Shown piece by piece: positions 35,786-45,318 of a stretch of 64,000 nt of DNA. The stretch lies in the NCBI GenBank assembly GCA_032622095.1, contig CP136069.1, positions 67,043,319 through 67,107,318 of the forward strand, in the 5' to 3' direction. The notes beneath the pieces are model-generated. The model was not told the DNA's origin. It was given only the letters and a program-made list of their open reading frames with translations, and ran no database searches. The first letter of the stretch is position 1; every line of letters begins with the position of its first letter. The position numbers and the translations under genes are program-made. Origin of the DNA: Siphonodentalium dalli. Lineage: Eukaryota > Mollusca > Scaphopoda > Gadilida > Siphonodentaliidae.

Positions 35786-36256
35786 TATGTCCTTTCATAA
35801 CTGGAGCTTCCTGAAATTTTGCGAAAACCATGTGTCAATGCATTGGCCTAACAATAGTTACCTTGACCTTGTAAGCCAGGGAATTATCATATATATATGC
35901 GAGGGAGCGGGAGACTCGTATATATAAATGAATAATTTATTGGATAAGGCATGTACACATACATGTACACTAGTATTTATAAAATAAAACGGTGAACTAT
36001 AGAAATACAAATACAGGTACACACAGAATCTGGGCGGTAATGTGACCTAATGGCCGTCTTCCCATCATCGCCCAGGCAAAATTAAGGGCAGAATTTTTTT
36101 GTTCAGCAGCTTTTGTCAATATACTTATGGTGTGTTTATATGAAGTAAGCTTTAGAAAGGCTAATTTATAAAGTATACCATCTCAATATATAAAATAATG
36201 CACTGGCACAGGATATTTAATGCTGCACCACCGCAGCTCCATTTGTGAATGGGTTA
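35786..36256. mobile_element. piggyBac-like MITE, CATGACTGG type, decayed
   Basis: CCTTTCATAACTGGAGC at the left and GGTTAAAGG (TTAA 36253-36256) at the right; palindromes eroded and about 250 extra bases inside. Confidence 0.5.
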
Positions 36257-36314
36257 AAGGTACTTTTTGTGTGAAATTTCCAGCTGATGTTGCATCAGGA
36301 ATGAAATTTCCATC

Positions 36315-36705
36315 CAAGCCTGCAAATAGTGTGTCATTTGCAGAATGAGGTCCCCAGAGGGTGAATTTCAATTTAGTGATGCTATCCACACAGCAGGGTA
36401 GCATCACCGAATTCACCCTCTGGGAACCTCATTCTGATTCGGCCTCAACTGCTATGTGATACCTAGGATCAGGTTGAACAGGATCAGGTTGAAGTTGCCC
36501 AGTTTGAAGTTGGTGATGTTCACCCATTAGTCACCTCAAATGCATTTTATCTTCTGCAATTAGGAGATATAGAAATTTCCCAGAAAGGAAAAAGGAACTA
36601 AAACAATGTTAATTTGAGACTATAGATACTTCCCAGAATATGAGGCCTAAGCAGAATGAGGTCCCCAGAGGGTGAATTTGGTGATGCTAGCCTGCTATTT
36701 GATTT
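36315..36705. mobile_element. two-hairpin GAGGTCCCC MITE, copy 11
   Basis: CAAGCCTGCAAATAGTG start, complete left hairpin, type-A spacer, right hairpin cut after its first arm. Confidence 0.8.
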
Positions 36706-37009
36706 TCCTGAGGATAGGTATACTTATTCCCAAGTCAGTAATCATGTTTTATGCATGAAAATAGCCAAGTTATATTTCACATGTGAAAGATGATGCCTGT
36801 TTACATTTGTGATGACATGTGCTGGGGAATCAAATTCAAACCAGGCATCACTATATATGGAAATTGAGGTGTGGAAAAGAAAGACATTTCAAAATCAAAA
36901 TAGCTTTGAAGGGTTGGTTCCTCGACTCAAATGAGATATTTTTCACCTGAAGCTAAAGAAATAGTAATTTAGCGGTGTTAAATACGGACAGGGAATCTTT
37001 AAGTCAATC

Positions 37010-37109
37010 NNNNNNNNNNNNNNNNNNNNNNNNNNNNNNNNNNNNNNNNNNNNNNNNNNNNNNNNNNNNNNNNNNNNNNNNNNNNNNNNNNNNNNNNNNN
37101 NNNNNNNNN
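37010..37109. other. assembly gap, 100 N
   Basis: Exactly 100 Ns, the usual placeholder for a gap of unknown size. It removes the 5' part of the zinc-finger exon that resumes at 37110. Confidence 0.95.
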
Positions 37110-37923
37110 GAAGCCAGTGCTACTTGTGTGCAGAATATGCGAAGCTAATTTCAATCGAGTTCGTGTTCTGAAGTCGCATCTTAAGTGGACTCATGGTCTT
37201 CAAAGCTTGTATTCTTGCGGAAGATGCGGCGAAGCATTTACGGCGTTAGAGGAATTAACCGAGCATAAAAAAGTTCATAGTTACATGAAGCAGGTGCATG
37301 ATGGGAAAGAGTTTGTCTGGGTGAAAACAACGGATGAGGAAGTGGATGAAGGTTTGCCCTTATATGGTGTTTAGAGGCTCCTCGACAATTCCGGAGCAGC
37401 AGGGATTCGGCACGCAAACGGATGACCTTGATGAAGACAGCCGAGACACGTCAAATCTTGATATGACGAATGATGAACCCATGGAAACATCTGCTGATGG
37501 CGAAGGTGAAGGCGAAGCAGATGGAAGTAAAGAAGAGTCAGATATGCTTGTGTCACCAACTAAAGTAAAAGAAGAGAATATAAATATAAAAAAAGAAAAT
37601 GAGGTCAAGGTTAATGATGCAGCAGATACGAATGGAAGCCTGGACAAGTCTGAGTCAAGCATCGAAGATACAGAAAATACAGAAAATGCAGAAAATGCCG
37701 AGGATCCAGTCCTGGTTAGTAGACGGCCTGGTCTGCGACCAATAAGAACTCGGAAGTCGTTTGATGATCCGCCATCTCCTGTGGCAGTTGCAGCTCAAAC
37801 GCCAACGAAGAGAAGTGTAAACAACCAGATTACAAAACAGTCCCCACCCGGGCAGCAGAAGATGTTCGTCAAGCTCGATAGAAACTTCAAGGGATCAGTA
37901 AAGCGGAACGATTGCAATAACAT
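37110..37923 (+). CDS. C2H2 zinc-finger exon, partial and frameshifted
   Basis: Coding sequence enters from the gap with fingers equivalent to fingers 4 and 5 of the two complete paralogues (VCRICEANFNRVRVLKSHL, then CGRCGEAFTALEELTEHKKVH). A linker follows, ending EVDEGLPLYGV and a TAG stop at 37372-37374. The next frame then continues the family linker with FRGSS (compare FGGSS in the first paralogue), an acidic region, VKEEN and KKENE sites, and a basic RRPGLRPIRTRK stretch. Aligned to its relatives, about eight bases appear to be missing between the LPLYG codons and the FRGSS codons. The second frame ends at a consensus donor, AT then GTAAGT at 37924 (phase 2), and no C-terminal finger pair follows. 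It may be a pseudogene, a short functional isoform ending at YGV, an assembly error beside the gap, or an exon that splices onward. All of this is read from sequence; function is inferred only from its relatives. Confidence 0.65.
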
Positions 37924-37947
37924 GTAAGTACATGTACCTTCATTTAA

Positions 37948-38202
37948 TTAACACTTTCATGACGAGAGCTGTGCTGGTGCAGCATTAAAGATCCTGTGCC
38001 AGTTCATTCTCTTATATATGCGAGTCTTCCACAAGTAGACTCACATATATAAGAGAACGCGTTGGCTTACAAGCTCAAGGTAAATATTATTAGGCAATGT
38101 ATTCTCTTATATATGTGATGGGGAGACTCGCATATGTAATGAAATACATTGGCACAGGGTTTTTTGCAAAATTTCGGGAAGCTCCAGTCATGGAAGGGTT
38201 AA
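37948..38202. mobile_element. piggyBac-like MITE, CATGACTGG type
   Basis: TTAA at 37948-37951 and 38199-38202. ACTTTCATGACGAGAGCTG at the left, CCAGTCATGGAAGGG at the right, with two internal palindromes. It begins 24 bases after the splice donor of the zinc-finger exon. Confidence 0.8.
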
Positions 38203-38511
38203 TGCGCGAATTTAAAACTGAGCGAAAAAATATTACGACTTCAGAGTTTAGCGAACAAACAGGAAAAATTAAGGGATTTGTGTATTAATTAATATTGATG
38301 TAAATTAAAAAGTGATATATCTGAAGTCACCAGCCTATCGATGATCGTGGATGTCAATTTACATAGTTTGATTTCATGTCAATGATGCCCATAACTATTT
38401 AAAATATCATAGTTGTTACTGGACCAAGCAAATGTATATATATAGTAGTAGAATTACCTATCTTGACAACTAAATAATTAACAGTTATCTTCTGTGCGCT
38501 GTACATTTATA
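38203..38511. other. no recognised gene; short direct repeat
   Basis: GCGAATTTAAAACTGAGCG at 38207 recurs, diverged, at 38731 (CGAATTTAAGACTGAGCAA), so the MITE at 38512 is flanked by a decayed direct repeat on one side and lies within duplicated sequence. Confidence 0.4.
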
Positions 38512-38721
38512 CAAGCCTGAGTTTAGTGTGCCTGTTATTTGCAGAATGAGGTCCCAGAGGGTTGATTTAGTGACACTATCCCACATAGTGGGCTAGTATC
38601 ACTAAATTCACCCTCTGGGAACCTCGTTCAGCTTAGGCCTCATCTTCTCTGGAAAGTTTCTTTATTATCAAATTTCTATACAAGCTTCTTCACATAGATT
38701 CTATTTCTTTTTTAGTTTAGT
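38512..38721. mobile_element. two-hairpin GAGGTCCCC MITE, copy 12, left half
   Basis: CAAGCCTGAGTTTAGTGTGC start, first hairpin complete, type-B spacer truncated. Confidence 0.75.
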
Positions 38722-39239
38722 TCGAATTTAAGACTGAGCAAAAATAATACTACGAGAATTTAAATATGTGTAAGGTACAGCACTGCTCAAATTAAGCGAC
38801 CTGTTTTAACGAGGTGTACATGCGTTAATACCGCGGTGCAATAACGCGACATACCGCCGATTTGCGGTTGCACTACCACGCGCGTACCGCGGTACCACCG
38901 CGACGTCCACGGTACCACCGCACTACCAGCGGTAACGAATGTTGGTAGCGCGGTGGCACGCGGTAATGCACCGCACAAACGCGGTAGCATTTTTGTAACG
39001 AGGTTAATGACGGGATTCGATGGCTGACCGTCAATCTTCCATAGGACGTCGTTCTCACGATCTCCGTCCATGTTTGTGTACCGTGAAGTGTATTATTAAA
39101 ATATTGAAATAGATGAAAGCCGAGTATCGGGAAATATGCCCATTGTAACGGGCTTCCAGATTAAGTAAAGGTAAGTATAAGCAGAGGCGGACTGGGCCAA
39201 GAAACCAGCCCGGGAAATTAATATAATACCGGCCCATCT

Positions 39240-39425
39240 GTTTGGGGGGGGGGGGGGCGTCCACAGTCCACCTTGGAAAATTCCAACTGCACCCCCCCCC
39301 CCCCCCCCCCCTTGAATCAGAATCAGACCAAATACATATTTTTGCATAATTCCATTTGCACCCCCCCCCCCCCCCCCCTTGAATCAGATGCAGACCAAAT
39401 ACATGTTTTTGCATAATTCCATTTG
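39240..39425. repeat. G/C-tract tandem units
   Basis: A G run near 39242 and two units of CATAATTCCATTTGCACC with long C runs (39291-39311 and 39361-39378), each followed by CTTGAATCAGA and GACCAAATACAT. Unit length is about 72 bp. Confidence 0.65.
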
Positions 39426-39997
39426 CACCTCGGGTCTAATATCCTATATATTCATAAACCATGGTTCTATATATTCCCGGTATGAGACCATTCAGATATT
39501 TTTACCTGAAAAATTGCATAAAATCTAACATCTAGCGGTCTAACTCCAGACAAATGCACACGGCTACGGACAAGAGACCAGGACACACCTGGCTGTTCAT
39601 GGTTGTTCGGCCCGGGGTGAGAACATTTTGAAAACTATACAAGAAAATCTCGAATCCGATAAACTAGACTGGCATCAGCTGAAGCGTTCCTGTTTTCTTG
39701 TAAATTTCAATTGGGGGAGGGGTGCGTAAGAATTTATTTTGGGATTTAAAGCTGGGAGTTACCGTTAAAATCTCGAGATTAATGGGGTCTTTACGTGGTG
39801 TTATATGATGCCGACAAGTTCATTTAATGTCAAAATTACAATTAGCCTTCGCTGGTTAAACAACACATGTGGCGGCCCACGTCCGGAATTTTCCGGTCTC
39901 CCGATCGGCCATGCAGTCCGCCTCTGCCCTCATGAATTTATGTGAGAAGAGTACCATCTTATTGGATACACGGCTGGTTAAACAACACATGTGGCGG

Positions 39998-41180
39998 TTA
40001 CTTAGCGTTTTTCCGAAGACCCATAACTCCGAAGGTCCGATTCTCCGAAGGTCAGATTCTCCGACGCCCCGATTCTCCGAAAGCCCATAACTCCGAAGTC
40101 CCGATTCTCCGAAATTCCCTTAACTCCGAAGACCCATAACTCCGAAAGCCCATAACTCCGAAGGCCTATAACTCAGAACGCCCATAACTCCGAAGGTCTA
40201 TAACTCCGAAGGGCCGATTCTCCGAAGGTCCGATTCTCCGAAGGTCCGATTCTCCGAAGATCATGTTTTATCGCTTATTAAATAGTGTACAGTCCAGTGG
40301 CGGGGTCAATGGGGCCCTAGGGAAGACCGCCCCCAAAAAACATGTCAAATGTCATGTAAACATCAGGAACTCCCTCCTAGGCATTCAAATATTCACAGTG
40401 TTCCTGCCCAGGGGAGCCCCCGGACCAACGATAGGGGGCGACCCCTCCCATGTATGCGCTCCCCAAATCAGGCCTTCGTGATATGCTTTCGGCATATCAT
40501 ATGCATGATATATCCCCCACATATCCCCCACATATGCTAATTAATGTGCACCCCTAAATGGGGACCCTGGCTCCGCCACTGGTGTGCACCGGGTATATTA
40601 TAACGAAACGCTGCAAGAATGTCAGAGTAGCCTAACATGCACAGGGGCGACAAGTTCTTCCCCGTTCACACCCTGTACATTTTACTCTGGCATCTCATGG
40701 GCCAACGTAACGTTATAGTATCTGGTGTATAGTCAGTGGCGGGCCAGGATTCCCATTTAGGTGGGGGCAGTAGGAAAAGTTTGAATATTTTGATGCCCCA
40801 TGAACGATTTCCGGGCGTTTACATGACATTGGACATGTTTTGGTAAGGGCCCATATTGTCTGAAATAGCAAGTAGAGGTTTAATGGGGGCAGTGGGAATT
40901 TTGGGACCCCTTGGCTTCGCCACTACACTATTTAGTAAACGATAATACCCCGATAAAACAAAATCTTCGGAGAATCGGACCTTCAGAGTTATGGGCCGTC
41001 GGAGAATCGGGCCTTCGGAGTTATAGGTCTTCGGAGTTATAGGTCTTCGGAGAATCGGCCCTTCGGAGTTATGGGCTTTCGGAGAATCGGATCTTCGGAG
41101 TTATGGGCCGTCGGAGAATCGGGTCTTCGGAGTTGTGGGCCTTCGTAGTAATAGGTCTTCGGAAAACCGGTCTGACACCC
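39998..41180. mobile_element. nested small foldback with 17-18-bp direct repeats
   Basis: ATGTGGCGG occurs at 39989-39997 and 41181-41189, a 9-bp duplication. The left arm (40008-40260) is a tandem array of CCGATTCTCCGAAGG and CCATAACTCCGAAGG units; the right arm (40965-41165) is the same array inverted. Further inside, GTTTTATCGCTTATTAAATA (40265) pairs with an inverted copy near 40925-40965. Two CAGTGGCGG-type segments (about 40294-40582 and 40742-40926) fill the loop. Tandem-repeat arms are the hallmark of foldback elements; a 9-bp duplication would also suit Mutator-like elements. Confidence 0.75.
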
Positions 41181-41763
41181 ATGTGGCGGCCCACGTCGGT
41201 TTCATTTGCGGCCCAAGTTGTGGTTTTGAGGGGTGACCCGATTTCTTAAGTTGCGCATTCCTGGGGTTTAGGGGCCGCTGAACCCCAAAAAGTGCCAAAA
41301 ATCACTTCTATTTACACTTTCGCGTACATCGATGAATTTTGGTTTGATGATACTCCTAAGTGTACTGATTAAGAAAACACAACTTAAGAAAGGGATTTTC
41401 CTGGGGTTTTCAGATAAGAAAGGGGGTCCCATGCTGAACCCCAAAACGTGATTGTTCACTTTTTGTTACACTTTCGCGTACATCCTTAATTTTTGGTCTC
41501 AAAGTACTTTGATATATACTAATTATAAAAACACAACTTAAGAAGCAACTTTTCCTGGGGTTTTAAGTTAAGAAGGGGGTCATCGGGTCACCCCTCAAAA
41601 CGTAAAAAATCACTTTTATTTACATGATTGCATTTGTCCAACGTGTGTGTATGTGCGTACACACCTGGAACGTTGCACTATTACAACCAATACATCCCTA
41701 AATCGATACGATCAACTTAAGAAATATATATTCATGTCTTCTTTTGATAAGAACGAGACTTGT

Positions 41764-41790
41764 TACCCCCCCCCCCCCCCCCCCCCCCCA
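41764..41790. repeat. C tract in foldback left arm
   Basis: About 24 Cs. The corresponding place in the right arm (46556-46569) has only about 13 Gs, so the tract differs in length between arms. Confidence 0.7.
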
Positions 41791-42949
41791 AATACAAATG
41801 TATATATTTTCGTGAAGATAAGACATAATGACACTTTTTTGGGCCAAAATTGAAACTCACCATCCAAGATGGCCACCAAAATGGCCGCCAGAAGTTGAAA
41901 ATATGACATTTTTTCACAAAAATCTTCTAGATCAATTCATGCTGTTTGGAACTGTTTGAGTAATGCAACTTTATTTTGTGTTTTGTATATTAAATGATCA
42001 TTGGAGCAATTAAATATGCAATTATTGGGGGTCCTAACCCCTTCCGATCCCTCAAAAATTCGATTGTACATAATGCGGTATAAAATTTCATAAAAAAATC
42101 ACAATTGGGATTCTAGTCATATTTCAACAAGAAATGAACAGAACTTTGTAATGTAAGTGAGGCATATCATTACCTATGATTATTCCAAATTACTGGAACA
42201 AAAATTCTTACTTTGGCTCAAAATGGCTGCCAATATGGCCGCCAAAATATGGAAAATGGTAAATATTACACCAGCGTGTCCTGCAATCGCTTACAAGTTG
42301 TGTTGATGTACATAATTGGCTATTCTGCATTATATACATTGAATACTATCATGTCTGATGCACCATGGTTAATTCTTACTATTTTCACCACTGACATCGT
42401 CAAAAACATTGGACTTTTCTCTCACAAACTTGACATAAATATTGGCAAAAATTCAGTTTTCAGGTTTAGACCATGTTTTCACGTAAAATATAACTATCTT
42501 TGGATTGAAAGGTGTTTATTGTTTTGGTCTATCATAAATGTGTCACACTATGGTGTTTATAGACCAAATTGCTCAAGATGGCTTCCAAAATGGCAACCAA
42601 ATTTGTAAAATAGTAATTTTTTACATATATCCCGAACATTCTCTGCATTATCCGAAAAGGTAGCAAATTGTAACTCACTTGGTTATTACACGTGTTAGTT
42701 AATTAACTAACAACTACATGTTCTATTCCCAGTTGTCCCAGTTCCGTATGGGGCATGACAAATTCATTTTAAAGTATGTAATTTTGCCGAGAACCTCTTT
42801 TGTGATTTTGGCCATATTTATTGAAAGAAAATGGGCAGAACTTTGAGACAGAACTGAGATGGACCATAATCTTTGGCTATTCTGGTCCATTATGATAACA
42901 AAAAATGTCAACAGGATACAGTGTGGATGCCAAGACCGTAGCCAGGGAG

Positions 42950-44590
42950 TTACTCTGTGATCATATGTGAGGTGAATAGGTATACAGGGAGTTATTGTAT
43001 GTCATGACTGATGTGAGTAGGTATACAATGAGTGACTATATGGTTATGAGTGAGTTGTCCATGGTAAGATGCATCTAGGTATACAGGGAGAGGTCATGGT
43101 CAGGTGTGGGTGAATCGGTATGCATGTAGTGACTGTATGGTGTATGATTGTGTATATCCAGTACGGGTGCACCCGGTCATTGGTGTGGTGTATGGATATA
43201 GCTACATGGTCATCTATGTGTTGATTATGTATATATGGAGTGACTGTAAGGTCATGGGTGGGATGTACATGTGTTGTCTGTATGATCATGGATGGGGTGT
43301 GTGGATAAATAGGTAGTGATTTTATGGTTACGGGTAATGTGTATAGGTATACATGGAATGACTGTACGGTCATGATTGAATATGAATACCTGGATTAAGC
43401 TGGGTGGACATTATCGAGCGTGTGGGTACATAGGGAGTGTCCTTGTGGTAACGGGTGGGATGTATATTTATATATCTCGTGGATGTATTATCATTGGTGG
43501 GTGTATAGGGCTTAGTTGTATTATCATGGATGGCGTGTATGATTATACAGTGGATTGCTGAATTGTCATGTGTGAGGTGTATATGCAAGTATGGATTGTT
43601 TGAGTGGTCGTATATTTTTTGTATATCTGGAAGGGCTGAATGGCCATTACTGAGGTTTACATGTATACCTGGAGTGAATCTATGGTCTAGTGTGGGCTGC
43701 ATATGTATATCGAGTGGTTATATGACTATGTGTGTCGAATAGGTATACAGGTAGTGACTGTATGGTTAATGGTGATATGAGTACATGTAGGTATACAAGT
43801 AGTGACAGTCTGATCATAAATGTAATGAACAGCTATACAGGGGGTGACAGGCGTATGAGTATACATGTACCTGGTGTTTTTGTTTGGTGACTCGTCTCGG
43901 TATCGTCATGTGTAGGTTATACCAGTACACACACGTGTTGCTTTATTGCCATGGGCGAGGGATATGTTTATATAGCGAGTGGCTATATGGCCATGGATGA
44001 GGTGCATATGCATACATGGAGTGACTATACTGACATGGATGTGTGTATTAGTATATCTTGAGTGGCTATTCGGCTATGGTGTGACAAATAGGGATACAGG
44101 GATTGACATGGCCAATGTTGAGGTGAATATATATACAAGGATTGACCATGATCGTGTATGAATGTTTTGAATAGGTACACACGGGGTGACTATATGGCCA
44201 CATGTCAGGTGAATGAATATACCAGGTAACATGGGTGAGGGTATGTGTATGAAGCGAGTGGCTATATGGCCATTGGTGATGTGCATATGTATACCGGAGT
44301 GACTTTATGGTCATTGTTGTGGTGTTGATGTATATATTGATTGACTATTTGACCATGCGTTTGGAGAATAGGTATACAGGGGATGACCTTGCTGCCAATG
44401 GTGAGATGAATGGGTATACAATGAGTGACTATATGGTTATGGGTCATGTTTTGGAGTATACCCGGTGTGCCTGCACTGTGACGCGTGGCTGTATGGTCAT
44501 CCGTGGTCATGGGTCAGGTGTACATGTATTCAGTGGGTCACTATATTGTAATGGCTGTGGTGTTTATGTATATATGTAATGACTGTGATA
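42950..44590 (+). repeat. minisatellite, foldback left arm
   Basis: Degenerate units of roughly 42-65 bp around GTGACTGTATGGTCATGGGT and GAGGTGTATATGTATACAGG. The His- and Thr-rich frames on the - strand are translations of the repeat. Confidence 0.8.
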
Positions 44591-44679
44591 ATGGGTGGCT
44601 ATCGCTTTCCACGATATGACATGACCTCTCTATTGATCAACATATCATTGAGTTATTGTGGAAAGCGATAGCCACCCAA

Positions 44680-45318
44680 GGTACACATGTACAACCCACC
44701 CATTACTCCAGTCACTCCATATGTACATAAACACCACCACACAAATGACAACATAGTCACCCACTTTATACACGTACATGTACTAGTACACCTGATCATA
44801 CAGCCATACTTGGTTATACCCGTACATACCACAAATGACGATACAGCCACGAGTCACCATGCTTGAACACCAGGTATACACCTACACCGACACATATAGT
44901 CACTGTATGTATACATATTCACTACATTCACGATCATACAGTCACTCATTGTATACATATTCACCTCACCATGGACCATACAGCCACTACGTGTATACCT
45001 ATTCGCCATACCCATGACCATAGAGTCAATCCAGGTATACATATACACACCACCAATGGCGTGCCCTTCCAGATATACCAATATCCGCACATACGACCAC
45101 TCATGAGTTCCATACTTGCCATACTCATACACGCCATGATAATAAATCTACTCCCCATACACCACCAATGATAACACATCCACAACATATATAAATATAC
45201 GTCCCACCGTTACCAACAGGGCACTCCATATATACCCACATATCATTCATGACCATACAATAACTCCCTGTATTATCTACTACCTATTATCCTCATCTAT
45301 TATCATAGAGTAACTCCC
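44680..45318 (-). repeat. minisatellite, foldback right arm
   Basis: Same unit as 42950-44590 in inverse orientation, with less than half as many units. Confidence 0.8.

Larger units (their letters stand above)
35155..36985 (-). repeat. dispersed repeat, inverse copy of 6170-6775, with insertions
   Basis: Its outer blocks match 6170-6775 in inverse orientation. Within it lie a foldback (about 35268-35712), a decayed piggyBac-like MITE (about 35786-36256) and a GAGGTCCCC MITE (36315-36705). Confidence 0.45.

Noticed and set aside
39182-39926. A separate 745-bp hAT element between CAGAGGCGGACTGG (39182) and AGTCCGCCTCTG (39926)
   Set aside because: No 8-bp duplication matches at 39927, whereas AGTATAAG pairs 39174 with 47217; the inner CTCTG end looks like an internal copy of the terminus.
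43044-45188. Long His/Thr/Tyr-rich frames in 43.0-45.2 kb
   Set aside because: They are translations of the minisatellite units in several frames at once.
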